Shown: in pieces, positions 8,152 through 16,729 of the stretch | How the letters are laid out: every line of letters begins with the position of its first letter | Position numbering within the stretch: position 1 is the first letter of the stretch | Origin: Azoarcus sp. | GTDB lineage: Bacteria; Pseudomonadota; Gammaproteobacteria; Burkholderiales; Rhodocyclaceae | Length of the DNA stretch: 64,000 bases | Assembly (NCBI GenBank): GCA_020725025.1 | Contig: DYFV01000015.1 | Coordinates: 1 to 64,000 of the forward strand | Direction of reading: 5' to 3' | Made by a program: the position numbers and the translations under genes | The notes under the pieces: model-generated | Told to the model about the DNA's origin: nothing | Database searches by the model: none | What the model saw: the letters and a program-made list of their open reading frames with translations, nothing else

Positions 8152-8664
8152 TTAGGAATCGGCAGGAACAATCCTGATCTCCGTCTCTGCAGGGAGGTAC
8201 GCGGTCCCGTTCATTCGCCACGTGCGGGACTCATCTTCTATCTGAATCAGCCACCGGCCGGCCGAGACCGGCTCGATCGGCCCGGTGAACACGCCATTGC
8301 TGCCTTTGAGCAGCAGGACCTGGTCGTGCCCGGCGCGCGTAGGGTGCGAGAGCGTCACGACGACGGTGGGAGGCGGACGCACCCCCTCTCCCGTCGTGAG
8401 CGCCACACGGATGCCCTCGGCGCGGATGCCGACACCGGCCGCAAGTCCGAGCTCGTGCGCCCGCTGCGAGCGCGCGAGAGTCATGTGGATCGCCTTGCCC
8501 TCCTTGTAATAGTCATCCACCACCAGGCCGTCCCAGCTTTCCACCGCGATCCACAGCGTTATGAAGCCGGCGACCACCGCCGTCGCCGGCAGGGCAAGCA
8601 GGAACCACGGCCACCCCTGCTTGTACCAGGGCTCTTCGGAACGGTGGGGCAAGGCACTACTCAT
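8152..8664 (-). CDS. ccoH: cbb3 oxidase accessory protein CcoH/FixH
   Basis: A 170-aa protein with one N-terminal membrane helix (WFLLALPATAVVAGFITLWIA) and a periplasmic beta-rich FixH domain; WDGLVVDDYYKEGKAI is a family signature. CcoH interacts with CcoN and stabilises assembly of the cbb3 oxidase. The ATG at 8664, with GGAG nine bases upstream, was chosen over an upstream TTG. It follows ccoG by 16 bp. Confidence 0.9.
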   Translation of the reverse strand: MSSALPHRSEEPWYKQGWPWFLLALPATAVVAGFITLWIAVESWDGLVVDDYYKEGKAIHMTLARSQRAHELGLAAGVGIRAEGIRVALTTGEGVRPPPTVVVTLSHPTRAGHDQVLLLKGSNGVFTGPIEPVSAGRWLIQIEDESRTWRMNGTAYLPAETEIRIVPADS

Positions 8665-8680
8665 TACGTCGATCTCCAAC

Positions 8681-10159
8681 TCAGCGGGGCATCATGAAAG
8701 TCGAATGCTCGCGAACCAGCACCGACGGATCATCCACTCCACGCACTTCTATCATGATGTCATGGGTCCCCGGGGGCGCCGCCTCGGGGGGTACTCGAAC
8801 CGACACGGTCACCGACTCGGTGGCTGCGGACGGCAGCGCCATGCGCTCGACGCCCTCGATACGAATTCCGTCGAGCCCGCTCACGCTAACATCGAAGCTG
8901 CGCGGATACTCGACCATGTTCATGATCTGCAGCCGGTAGACGTTCTCGATGAGGCCGCCCTCCACCTCGCGCGCGAGCACCGCGCGGTCGCGGATCACGT
9001 CGACGCGCAGGTCGGAGCGGTTCGCCAGCCCTACGACCGTGGCGAGGCAGATAAGTGCCAGGATGCCGCCGTAAACCAGCGTACGCGGCCGCATCACGTG
9101 CCGGAAAATCTCGCTCCGGCCCCAGTGCTTCTTGACCGCGTTCTCGGTCGAGTAGCGGATCAGGCCCCGCGGATACTGCATCTTGTCCATGACTTCGTCA
9201 CAGGCGTCGATACAGGCGGCACAGCCGATGCATTCGTACTGAAGACCGTTGCGGATGTCGATGCCGGTGGGACAGACCTGGACGCAGATACCGCAATCGA
9301 TACAGTCGCCCTTCCCGACGGTACGCGGATCGATACCCTTGCGCCGCGGACCGCGCGCCTCGCCCCGCTCGGTGTCATAGGTGATGACGAGCGTATCCGG
9401 ATCGAACATGACCCCCTGGAATCGCGCGTACGGGCACATGTACTTGCACACCTGCTCGCGCAGCACGCCGGCGAAGAGGTAGGTAAAGGCCGAATAGAAG
9501 AGGATCCAGAAGACCTCCCAGGGACCGAAGCTCAGGGTCGCGGCCGAGTGCAGCAGCTCGTCGAGCGGAGAGAAATAGGCCACGAAGGTGAAACCGGTCC
9601 ACAGTGCGAACAGGCCCCAGGCGGCGAACTTGGCCGAGCGCAGGGCAAGCTTTCGCCCGTCCCATGGAGCCATGTCGAGTTTGCGCCGCTTGTTGTGGTC
9701 CCCCTCGATCTTCTCCTCTATCCATATGAAGATCTCGGTATATACGGTCTGGGGACAGGCGTAGCCGCACCAGAGTCGCCCGGCCACGGCGGTGAAGAAG
9801 AACAGCGCGTAGGCCGAGACGATGAGAAGAATCGCGAGGTAGAACACATCCTGCGGCCAGAAAACCCAGCCGAAGATGTAGAACTTGCGCTCGGTGAGGT
9901 GGAACAGGACGGCCTGGCGATCGTTCCAGGTGAGCCAGGGCAGGCCGTAGAAAACCAGTTGAGTGAACCAGACCAGGAGCCAGCGCAACTTCGCGAAGTA
10001 ACCGCTCACCGAACGCACGTGGATCTTCTTGCGCGATGCGTACAGATCCCCGCCTTCGTCGGAGGGTGCCGCCTGGCTGGGCGGATGGGGGAGTTCCCCG
10101 GACGGGGGAAGCTCTTCTTGCGGGCTGGGGCGCTCCCGCTCTTTGACCGGATCGCTCAT
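8681..10159 (-). CDS. ccoG: cytochrome c oxidase accessory protein CcoG/FixG
   Basis: A 492-aa membrane ferredoxin-like protein. After an acidic, Pro-rich N-terminus come about five membrane helices, including the WCGYACPQTVY motif (130-140) and CKYMCPYARFQG (238-249). Two [4Fe-4S] motifs follow (CIDCGICVQVCP at 286-297 and CIGCAACIDACD at 310-321), then a C-terminal Ig-like domain. CcoG is a cupric reductase that supplies Cu(I) for the cbb3 centre. It lies after ccoP, separated by a strong hairpin and an 8-bp repeat array. Confidence 0.95.
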   Translation of the reverse strand: MSDPVKERERPSPQEELPPSGELPHPPSQAAPSDEGGDLYASRKKIHVRSVSGYFAKLRWLLVWFTQLVFYGLPWLTWNDRQAVLFHLTERKFYIFGWVFWPQDVFYLAILLIVSAYALFFFTAVAGRLWCGYACPQTVYTEIFIWIEEKIEGDHNKRRKLDMAPWDGRKLALRSAKFAAWGLFALWTGFTFVAYFSPLDELLHSAATLSFGPWEVFWILFYSAFTYLFAGVLREQVCKYMCPYARFQGVMFDPDTLVITYDTERGEARGPRRKGIDPRTVGKGDCIDCGICVQVCPTGIDIRNGLQYECIGCAACIDACDEVMDKMQYPRGLIRYSTENAVKKHWGRSEIFRHVMRPRTLVYGGILALICLATVVGLANRSDLRVDVIRDRAVLAREVEGGLIENVYRLQIMNMVEYPRSFDVSVSGLDGIRIEGVERMALPSAATESVTVSVRVPPEAAPPGTHDIMIEVRGVDDPSVLVREHSTFMMPR

Positions 10160-10199
10160 GATCGCTATATCCGTATGTTCTAATTATCTGACTTGAAGT

Positions 10200-10225
10200 C
10201 TCCCCGGGGTTTCGGCCCCGGGGAG
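10200..10225 (-). other. strong intercistronic hairpin between ccoP and ccoG
   Basis: A perfect 10-bp stem CTCCCCGGGG / CCCCGGGGAG with a 6-nt loop. Read on the minus (gene) strand it is followed by ACTTCAAG rather than a T-run, so it is not a standard intrinsic terminator. It probably stabilises the 3' end of a processed ccoNOQP message and lowers ccoG expression relative to the oxidase subunits. This is inference from position. Confidence 0.6.
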
Positions 10226-10233
10226 GCTTCACG

Positions 10234-10299
10234 CTGTACTCCCGGTACTACGTTACTGCGGTACTTCGGTACTGCGGTACTGTCGTGCTACGACTACTG
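10234..10299. repeat. degenerate 8-bp tandem repeat (CGGTACTN)
   Basis: About eight head-to-tail units of roughly CGGTACTN fill the space between the ccoG leader hairpin and the ccoP stop codon. The three units at 10259-10282 are nearly identical; the flanking ones have one to three changes, and two have an extra base. The array touches the 3' end of ccoP without altering its conserved part. Confidence 0.7.
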
Positions 10300-10301
10300 T
10301 A

Positions 10302-11204
10302 TTACTTTGCGGGTTGGTTCGACAACCCATAGACATATGCCGCGAGCAAGTGCACCTTGGCTTCGCCGAGGAAGTCACCGAAGCCGGGCATGCGGTTCAT
10401 GCGGCCGTTGGTGATGGTTTCCGTGATGACCGCTTCGGACGAACCGTACAGCCAGACGTTGTCGGTCAGGTTCGGAGCACCGAGGGCGGCCATGCCCTTG
10501 GCGTCCGCACCGTGGCAGGCGACGCAGTTCTGCTGGAAAAGATCGGCGCCGCGCTGGGCACGCAGGGAGTCATGCGCCAGACCGCTCAGGGAGCGAACGT
10601 AGTTGGCGACGTCCTTCACGCCCTCGGCCCCGAGCGCCGCACCGAACGGGGTCATGACGCCCATGCGCCCGCCGGCGATGGTGGCCTTGATCGTTTCCGG
10701 ATCGCCGCCCCACTGCCAGTCCTGGTTTGCCAGGTTGGGGAAGCCCTTGGCACCCCGCGCATCCGAACCGTGGCACTGGGCGCAGTAGGTCAGGAACAGC
10801 CGCTGGCCCATGCCCTGCGCTTCCGGATCCGCAGCCACCGCCGCCAGATCCATGCTCTGGAACTTGGCGAACTTCGGGCCGTACATGGCATCGGCCTTCT
10901 GCATCTCGGCCTCGTACTGGCCGACCGAGCTCCAGTTCAGCGCACCCTTCACGTTGCCGAAGCCCGGATAGATGGCCAGGTACACCAGCGAGAAGATCAC
11001 GGTGATCCAGAACAGGTACAGCCACCAGCGCGGCAGCGGGTTGTTCCACTCCTGCAGCGTCTCGTCCCAGACGTGGCCGTGAAGCTCCACGGGGCCGGTC
11101 TCGCGCTTGTTGTTCGACATCAGAATAAACAGGCAGAACAGTAGGCTCAGGCCCACGAGGACCATCACATACATGTTCCAGAAGCCGCTAACAAAGTCAG
11201 CCAT
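10302..11204 (-). CDS. ccoP: cbb3-type cytochrome c oxidase subunit III (dihaem c)
   Basis: A 300-aa subunit with two N-terminal membrane helices (about 10-30 and 60-80) and two haem c sites, CAQCH (141-145) and CVACH (227-231), each with a later axial methionine (GVMTPFG; NRMPGFG). It passes electrons from periplasmic cytochromes to CcoO and CcoN. The ATG at 11204 follows AAGGAAGG; longer frames upstream overlap ccoQ and are not conserved. It is fourth in the ccoNOQP operon. Confidence 0.97.
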   Translation of the reverse strand: MADFVSGFWNMYVMVLVGLSLLFCLFILMSNNKRETGPVELHGHVWDETLQEWNNPLPRWWLYLFWITVIFSLVYLAIYPGFGNVKGALNWSSVGQYEAEMQKADAMYGPKFAKFQSMDLAAVAADPEAQGMGQRLFLTYCAQCHGSDARGAKGFPNLANQDWQWGGDPETIKATIAGGRMGVMTPFGAALGAEGVKDVANYVRSLSGLAHDSLRAQRGADLFQQNCVACHGADAKGMAALGAPNLTDNVWLYGSSEAVITETITNGRMNRMPGFGDFLGEAKVHLLAAYVYGLSNQPAK

Positions 11205-11208
11205 TTTT

Positions 11209-11391
11209 TCATCCTTCCTTGGCTTGCCGGCCACCCTGCGGCGCCGGCACATCATCGTCGGAGAAGGGCAGAAGCGCCGCCTCCTCGAAGCCGGACCTGG
11301 CATGGCGGCTGTACGCCCAGGCACAGATGCCCAGGAAACAGAGCAGGCCCATCACGGTAATGAGGGATCGGAGTTCGTTGAGAATTTCCAC
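11209..11391 (-). CDS. ccoQ: cbb3-type oxidase subunit CcoQ
   Basis: A roughly 60-aa single-helix protein (LITVMGLLCFLGICAWAYS) followed by the FEEAALLPFSDDD tail typical of CcoQ/FixQ. I set the start at the GTG at 11391, seven bases after GGAG. A GTG at 11412 overlapping the ccoO stop would add seven residues and cannot be excluded. CcoQ stabilises the association of CcoP with the core enzyme. Confidence 0.85.
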   Translation of the reverse strand: MEILNELRSLITVMGLLCFLGICAWAYSRHARSGFEEAALLPFSDDDVPAPQGGRQAKEG

Positions 11392-11408
11392 GGCGCTTCT
11401 CCAGCTCG

Positions 11409-12041
11409 TCACTTGAAGTTCGACAGGGCGGTACCGAGGCCCTGCAGGTAGGCGATGACCGCATCCATCTCGGTCTTGCCCTGGAGCGACGCGCGCGCCC
11501 CGGCGATTTCCTCATCCGTGTAGGGATGGCCCACCATGCGCAGCATCTGCATCTTCTTCTCGATGTCGTCCGCCTTGATCGGGCGCTCGAGCCACGGGAA
11601 GCCCGGCATATTCGACTCGGGCACCACGTCGCGCGGGTTGATCAGGTGCGCGCGATGCCATTCGTCGGAGTAGCGGCCTCCCACGCGATGCAGGTCGGGA
11701 CCGGTACGCTTCGAACCCCACTGGAACGGACGGTCGTAGATGTACTCGCCCGCCACCGAGTAGTGGCCGTAACGCTCGGTTTCCGCGCGGAAGGGACGGA
11801 TCATCTGCGAGTGGCAGTTGTAGCAGCCTTCGCGGATGTAGACGTCGCGGCCCGTGAGCTGCAGGGGGCTGTACGGCTTGACGTTCAGGCTGTTGCCGTC
11901 GCGGTCGATCGCCTGGGTGGTCGACTTCTGGAAGAAGAGCGGAACGATCTCGACGAGACCGCCGACGCTCACCGTCAGCAGCGTCAGGACGATCATCCAG
12001 CCGACGCTGCGCTCGATGAACTCGTGATTGTTTTGAGCCAT
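11409..12041 (-). CDS. ccoO: cbb3-type cytochrome c oxidase subunit II (monohaem c)
   Basis: A 210-aa protein with an N-terminal anchor helix ([20 protein letters not shown]) and one haem c site CYNCH at 73-77; the NMPGFPWL segment supplies the axial methionine. It relays electrons from CcoP to the CcoN haem. The gene follows ccoN by 15 bp, and its stop is adjacent to ccoQ. Confidence 0.97.
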   Translation of the reverse strand: MAQNNHEFIERSVGWMIVLTLLTVSVGGLVEIVPLFFQKSTTQAIDRDGNSLNVKPYSPLQLTGRDVYIREGCYNCHSQMIRPFRAETERYGHYSVAGEYIYDRPFQWGSKRTGPDLHRVGGRYSDEWHRAHLINPRDVVPESNMPGFPWLERPIKADDIEKKMQMLRMVGHPYTDEEIAGARASLQGKTEMDAVIAYLQGLGTALSNFK

Positions 12042-12056
12042 GTTACTTCTCTCCGA

Positions 12057-13481
12057 TTAGGCGTGAGCGGCGGCGGGGGCGAGCACGGGGGCGTCAACCG
12101 CCTTCTGCCCGGCCATGGTCTTCAGCATGTTGTAGAACATGATGAACATGCCGCTGAGGAAGAGGATGCCGCCGACCAGACGGATGGTCCAGAACGGATA
12201 GCTGGCCTTGACGCTCTCGACGAAGGAGTAGGTCAGGGTGCCGTCCGGGTTGGTCGCGCGCCACATCAGGCCCTGCATCACGCCGGCGATCCACATCGAG
12301 GCGATGTACAGCACGATGCCGATGGTGGCGATCCAGAAGTGCGCATTGATGAGCTTGGTCGAGTACATCTCGGTGCGACCGTACATGCGCGGCAGCAGGT
12401 AGTACATGGCGCCGATCGAGATCATCGCCACCCAGCCGAGCGCGCCGGAATGCACGTGGCCCACGGTCCAGTCGGTGTAGTGCGAAAGGGCGTTCACCGT
12501 CTTGATCGACATCATCGGACCTTCGAAGGTCGACATGCCGTAGAAGGACAGCGAGGTGATCAGGAACTTCAGGATGGGATCGGTGCGCAGCTTATGCCAG
12601 GCGCCCGACAGGGTCATGATGCCGTTGATCATGCCACCCCACGACGGCGCCAGCAGGATCAGCGAGAAGAGCATGCCGATCGACTGGGTCCAGTCGGGCA
12701 GCGCGGTGTAGTGCAGGTGGTGCGGACCCGCCCACATGTAGGTGAAGATCAGCGCCCAGAAGTGCACCACCGACAGGCGGTAGGAGTACACCGGACGCTC
12801 GGCCTGCTTCGGCACGAAGTAGTACATCATGCCCAGGAAGCCCGCGGTCAGGAAGAAGCCCACCGCGTTGTGGCCGTACCACCACTGGATCATGGCGTCC
12901 TGCGCGCCGGCGTAGGCGGAGTAGGACTTGGTGAGCGAGACCGGCAGGGCCGCGCTGTTGACGATGTGCAGCAGGGCGACGGCGAGGATGAAGGCGCCGT
13001 AGAACCAGTTCGCGACATAGATGTGCGAGGTCTTGCGCTTGCCGATGGTGCCGAAGAACACGATGGCGTAGGAGACCCACACCACGGCGATCAGGATGTC
13101 GATCGGCCACTCGAGCTCCGCGTACTCCTTGCCGGAGGTGAAACCCAGGGGCAGCGTCACCGCAGCGAGCACGATGATCAGTTGCCAGCCCCAGAACGTG
13201 AAGGACGCCAGGCCGGGCGCGAACAGGGTGGTGTGGCAGGTCCGCTGCACCACGAAGTACGACGTCGCGAACAGCGCGCAGCCGCCGAAGGCAAAGATCA
13301 CCGCATTGGTATGAAGCGGGCGCAGCCTGCCGAAATGCAGCCATTCGGCGAGGTTCAGTTCGGGCCACACGAGCTGGGCAGCAGCGATCACGCCGACGAG
13401 CATGCCGACGATCCCCCATACCACTGTCATGATGGCAAACTGGCGCACGACTTTGTAGTTATAAGTCGCTTGCGATTGCAT
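12057..13481 (-). CDS. ccoN: cbb3-type cytochrome c oxidase subunit I (catalytic)
   Basis: A 474-aa haem-copper oxidase with twelve membrane helices. Expected ligands are visible: His57 in RLRPLHTNA for low-spin haem b, His204 in [11 protein letters not shown] and His254/255 in GPHHLHYT for CuB, and [12 protein letters not shown] for the haems. It reduces O2 to water with high affinity and pumps protons. The ATG at 13481 is preceded by AAGAGGTG. It heads the operon and is driven by an FNR box and -10 upstream. Confidence 0.98.
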   Translation of the reverse strand: MQSQATYNYKVVRQFAIMTVVWGIVGMLVGVIAAAQLVWPELNLAEWLHFGRLRPLHTNAVIFAFGGCALFATSYFVVQRTCHTTLFAPGLASFTFWGWQLIIVLAAVTLPLGFTSGKEYAELEWPIDILIAVVWVSYAIVFFGTIGKRKTSHIYVANWFYGAFILAVALLHIVNSAALPVSLTKSYSAYAGAQDAMIQWWYGHNAVGFFLTAGFLGMMYYFVPKQAERPVYSYRLSVVHFWALIFTYMWAGPHHLHYTALPDWTQSIGMLFSLILLAPSWGGMINGIMTLSGAWHKLRTDPILKFLITSLSFYGMSTFEGPMMSIKTVNALSHYTDWTVGHVHSGALGWVAMISIGAMYYLLPRMYGRTEMYSTKLINAHFWIATIGIVLYIASMWIAGVMQGLMWRATNPDGTLTYSFVESVKASYPFWTIRLVGGILFLSGMFIMFYNMLKTMAGQKAVDAPVLAPAAAHA

Positions 13482-13555
13482 GTGAGTCACCTCTTTGATT
13501 GAAAACCCTTGTCGCGCCCTCCGGTCGACGGAAGGCCCCAGATTCGACGGTGGGA

Positions 13556-13596
13556 AGGATACGCCGCAGCGCGATCTGGAATTTGACACAGATCAA
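13556..13596 (-). promoter_or_regulatory. FNR-dependent class II promoter of the cco operon
   Basis: On the minus strand the FNR box is TTGATCTGTGTCAA (13596-13583), followed by a -10-like TATCCT (13561-13556). The centre-to-centre distance is 31 bp, within one base of the 32 bp expected for FNR at -41.5. The predicted transcript starts near 13549, giving a leader of about 70 nt. This matches the known FNR/ANR control of cbb3 oxidases. Confidence 0.8.
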
Positions 13597-13658
13597 CATT
13601 GTATTGGACCGGGCGGGCGTCCTCAAAGCGGGGCGAGCAGGACAGCGGCAAGCGGGGC

Positions 13659-13688
13659 AAAAAAAAAGGGTGCGCACGAGACGCACCC
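13659..13688 (-). terminator. intrinsic terminator (minus strand)
   Basis: On the minus strand a 7-bp stem GGGTGCG / CGCACCC with a 7-nt loop is followed directly by nine T residues. It ends transcripts coming from ccoI-ccoS and, if real, the short RNA starting near 13762. It separates these from the ccoN promoter. Confidence 0.88.
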
Positions 13689-13762
13689 CCAACCCCAACA
13701 GAGAGACAAAGATTCCGAGATCGGCTGATGCTGCCTAAGACTCGCACCGAGCCGGAAACCAT
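13659..13762 (-). ncRNA. candidate FNR-activated small RNA, about 104 nt
   Basis: A complete transcription unit without a gene: FNR box, exactly spaced -10, then about 104 bp to an intrinsic terminator with T9. The predicted RNA could form a 6-bp 5' hairpin (GGCTCG-GTG-CGAGTC, one G-U pair), then carries a pyrimidine-rich single-stranded stretch TTTGTCTCTCTG, and ends in the terminator stem. UCUCUC is a common antisense seed against GA-rich ribosome sites. A leaderless ATG frame exists at 13762 but runs through the terminator with no coding character. No family is recognised; this is inference from promoter and terminator signals. Confidence 0.5.
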
Positions 13763-13768
13763 GGGCGC

Positions 13769-13810
13769 AGTATGCCCATTCGAATCCCGGGAGGTCTTGA
13801 CGTATGTCAA
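13769..13810 (-). promoter_or_regulatory. FNR-type box with exactly spaced -10, no gene downstream
   Basis: On the minus strand TTGACATACGTCAA (13810-13797) is a perfect palindrome. CATACT (13774-13769) follows with its centre exactly 32 bp away, the class II spacing, and the predicted start is an A at 13762. The box lies downstream of the ccoS stop, so it cannot serve ccoS. On the plus strand there is no -10 at the matching position. Confidence 0.7.
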
Positions 13811-13838
13811 CAAAGGGCCAAAGAGCCCGCTACCGAGG

Positions 13839-14060
13839 TCATTTGCCCTGCCGTTCCGCACCTTCCGGCTGTCCGTTCTGCTTCGCGGAGGACTTGTCGC
13901 GCGCGGCCGGCGCCGGCTCGTCGCGGTCGTCCATGAGCATCCGGTAGGCCGGACCTTCCATGTCGTCGTACTGGCCGGAACGCACCGACCACCAGAAGAT
14001 CGCGCCGATGATGAACACCAGCAGGACGGAGAGGGGAATGAGGATGTAGAGGCTTTCCAT
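13839..14060 (-). CDS. ccoS: cbb3 oxidase maturation protein CcoS/FixS
   Basis: A 73-aa protein with one membrane helix (LYILIPLSVLLVFIIGAIFWW) and the FixS pattern SGQYDDMEGPAYRMLMDDRD, followed by a charged tail. CcoS is needed to insert the haem-copper centre in CcoN. It starts 6 bp after the ccoI stop and is translated from the same message. Confidence 0.95.
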   Translation of the reverse strand: MESLYILIPLSVLLVFIIGAIFWWSVRSGQYDDMEGPAYRMLMDDRDEPAPAARDKSSAKQNGQPEGAERQGK

Positions 14061-14066
14061 GCGAGG

Positions 14067-16553
14067 TCAATCCTGCCTGGGCTGGCGCTGCAGCCGCAAC
14101 GCGTTCAGGACCACCAGCAGCGAGCTGCCGGCCATGCCGATGCCGGCCATCCAGGGCGTGACCAGGCCGATCATCGCGAGCGGCACCGAGGTGAAATTGT
14201 AGGCGAAGGACCACCACAGGTTCTGTCGGATGATGGCGAGCGTGCGCCGCGCGACGTCCATACCGCGCCCCAGACCGGCCAGATTCTCGCTGAGGAGCAC
14301 GATGTCGGCCTGGTTGCGGGCGAGCTCGGTGCCGCCGCCCATGGCGACGGACACATGGGCTTGCGCCAGGACGGGTGCGTCGTTCACCCCGTCGCCGACC
14401 ATCGCCACCACCGCCGCGGGCGAACGCTGCAGGCCCGCGATGAATTCCTGCTTGCCCTGGGGCGTCATCCCGCCATGCGCCTCCGGGATGGCCAGATCCT
14501 GCGCGAGCGCGCTCACGACCGCCGGAGTGTCGCCGCTCAGCACCGTCATGGCGGCACGCTCGCCGGCGAGCTTGGCCGTGAGCTGCGGCGCTTCCGCGCG
14601 CGCCACGTCGGCGAGCCGGAACAGGCCCAGCCAGCCGCTTTCGCCGCCCAGCGCGATCACCGAGCCGCCGCGCGCCTCGAACTCCGCGACCTCGGGCGGC
14701 AAGGCCTGTCCGATATGGGCGGCGACGTACTCAGGGCGTCCGATCCATAGGGCACGGCCTGCGATCCGCCCGGCCACGCCCTGCCCCGTCTCGGCGACGA
14801 TCTCGTCGACCGCCGGCAGCGCAGCGCCGCCCGCCGCCTGGCGCAGGCCTTCGGCGATCGGGTGTTCCGAACCCTGCTCGAGGGCCGCCGCCAGCACGCG
14901 CAGCGCCTGCGCGTCGCGATCCCCCAGCGGACGCACCTCCTCCAGGGTCATGCGTCCGTAGGTGAGCGTGCCCGTCTTGTCGAACACGAAGTGATTGGCC
15001 CGCGCGAGGGCCTCGATCGCATGACCGCGAGTAACCAGCACCCCCATGCGCGCCAGGGTGTCGGTCGCCACGGTGAGCGCGGTGGGCGTGGCGAGAGAGA
15101 GCGCGCAGGGGCACGCCACCACCAGCACCGACACGAACACCCACAGCGCCCGGTCGGGATCGATGAAGTACCACGCCACGCCGGTGACCGAAGCGAGCGC
15201 CAGCAGGGTGACGATGAACACCACCGCCACCCGGTCCGACTGCTGCGCGATGCGCGGCTTCTCGCTCGAGGCGCGCTCCATCAGGCGCCGGATCGCGGCG
15301 AGCCGCGTGGTATCGCCGACGTGCTCCACGCGAATCACCAGCGGACTCGATACGTTGATGCTGCCGCCGGTGACCGGCTGACCGGGCGTCTTCGGCACCG
15401 GACGGCTCTCGCCGGTGAGCAGGGACTCGTTGGCGTCGCTGCGGCCGTCCACGACGACGCCGTCGGCCGGGATCACCTCGCCCGGGCGCACCCGCAGCAC
15501 GTCGCCCGGCGCGAGCTGCGAGACGGGTACGCGCTCGCTCTCCTGCCCCGGCCAGGCGCACATGCGTTCGGCGAAGGCGGGAATCACCTTGCCCAGTTCC
15601 TCCACGCCGCGCACCGCCTTCTGCCGCGCGAGCATCTCCAGGTAGCGGCCACACAGCAGGAAGAAGACGAACATCGTCACGGAATCGAAGTACACCTCGC
15701 CGCCCGCGGTGAGCGTCGCCCACACGCTGGCGAGGAAGGCGCTGCCCACGCCCAGCGCCACCGGCACGTCCATGCCCAGGCGGCGCAGCTTCAGGTCGCG
15801 CAGCGCGCGCTGGAAGAAGGGGGCGGCCGAGTACAGCACCACCGGCAGGGTGAGCAGCAGGCTCGCCCAGCGCATCATGAGCTCGATGTCCGGCCCCATC
15901 TCGCCTTCGCCGGCGATGTAGGCGGGCACCGCGTACATCATGACCTGCATCATGCCGAAACCGGCCACGAAGACCCGCCACAGCATGGACCGGCGCTCCC
16001 GCTGCGCGATCTGCTCGGAGCGCTCCGCGTCGTAGGGATAGGCGCGATAGCCGATCGCCTGGATGGCGGCGAGGATGCCGGAGAGCTTGATCAGGCGCTC
16101 GTCCCAGCGCACCCGCGCGCGGCGCGTGGCGTAGTTGATCTCCACCAGGGACACGCCCGGCTGGCGCGAGACGTGCTGCTCGTTCAGCCACACGCAGGCC
16201 GCGCAGGTGATGCCCTCCAGGATCAGGGAAGCCTCCCGCTCGTGCTCGCCCAGCGGCTGCACGAAGGACTTCTGGAAATCGGGGTGATCGAAGAGCCCCA
16301 ACTCCTGCAGCTCGGCGGGCAGGGCCTCCTTCTGCGGCTCGGGCATTGCATCGCGATGCCGGTAGTAGTCGGTGAGGCCGTTGTCCACGATGGACTGCGC
16401 CACCGCCTCGCAGCCGATGCAGCACATGCGTCGCGCACGCCCGTCGATCTTCACATAGTGCCGGGTCTCGGCGGGCACCGGGAGACCGCAGTGATAGCAC
16501 TCCTGCCCCTCGTCGGCGGGGGTGTCGGGCAGGGCGAGATCGGGAGAATTCAT
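14067..16553 (-). CDS. ccoI: P1B-type copper ATPase CcoI/FixI
   Basis: An 828-aa heavy-metal P-type ATPase. It has an N-terminal CYHCG / CCIGC region (residues 19-48), a heavy-metal-associated domain with CAAC (117-120), eight membrane helices, the translocation motif CPC (481-483), the phosphorylation motif DKTGT (Asp525) and the GDGVNDAP hinge. It exports Cu(I) for cbb3 assembly rather than detoxification. The ATG at 16553 was chosen from the family N-terminus; no strong ribosome site is visible. It forms an operon with ccoS, upstream of and separate from ccoNOQP. Confidence 0.96.
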   Translation of the reverse strand: MNSPDLALPDTPADEGQECYHCGLPVPAETRHYVKIDGRARRMCCIGCEAVAQSIVDNGLTDYYRHRDAMPEPQKEALPAELQELGLFDHPDFQKSFVQPLGEHEREASLILEGITCAACVWLNEQHVSRQPGVSLVEINYATRRARVRWDERLIKLSGILAAIQAIGYRAYPYDAERSEQIAQRERRSMLWRVFVAGFGMMQVMMYAVPAYIAGEGEMGPDIELMMRWASLLLTLPVVLYSAAPFFQRALRDLKLRRLGMDVPVALGVGSAFLASVWATLTAGGEVYFDSVTMFVFFLLCGRYLEMLARQKAVRGVEELGKVIPAFAERMCAWPGQESERVPVSQLAPGDVLRVRPGEVIPADGVVVDGRSDANESLLTGESRPVPKTPGQPVTGGSINVSSPLVIRVEHVGDTTRLAAIRRLMERASSEKPRIAQQSDRVAVVFIVTLLALASVTGVAWYFIDPDRALWVFVSVLVVACPCALSLATPTALTVATDTLARMGVLVTRGHAIEALARANHFVFDKTGTLTYGRMTLEEVRPLGDRDAQALRVLAAALEQGSEHPIAEGLRQAAGGAALPAVDEIVAETGQGVAGRIAGRALWIGRPEYVAAHIGQALPPEVAEFEARGGSVIALGGESGWLGLFRLADVARAEAPQLTAKLAGERAAMTVLSGDTPAVVSALAQDLAIPEAHGGMTPQGKQEFIAGLQRSPAAVVAMVGDGVNDAPVLAQAHVSVAMGGGTELARNQADIVLLSENLAGLGRGMDVARRTLAIIRQNLWWSFAYNFTSVPLAMIGLVTPWMAGIGMAGSSLLVVLNALRLQRQPRQD

Positions 16554-16623
16554 GCTCGAAGGGCGTCGGGGACCGGGGCGTCGGCGGGCGCCGCTGCCGG
16601 CCGGGGAGAAACGGAACGCTCTT

Positions 16624-16637
16624 TTAGCACAAATCAA
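16624..16637 (-). promoter_or_regulatory. weak FNR-like half site upstream of ccoI
   Basis: On the minus strand the sequence is TTGATTTGTGCTAA: one perfect TTGAT half and a poor second half. It lies about 77 bp before the ccoI start. It may be a degenerate FNR site, but the second half differs at three positions, so this is only tentative. Confidence 0.3.
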
Positions 16638-16729
16638 GTTCGCGACCAATGCGCTAGCGCAAGGGTCGGCGAGATCGCGAAAAAGGAGGCGCGCAGGACC
16701 GGCCGCGCCCCCTTCCGCGCCCCCGGAGC

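Noticed and set aside
13487..13762. Leaderless open frame starting at 13762 inside the candidate small RNA
   Set aside because: It runs through the terminator and across the ccoN promoter, and the peptide has no recognisable character.
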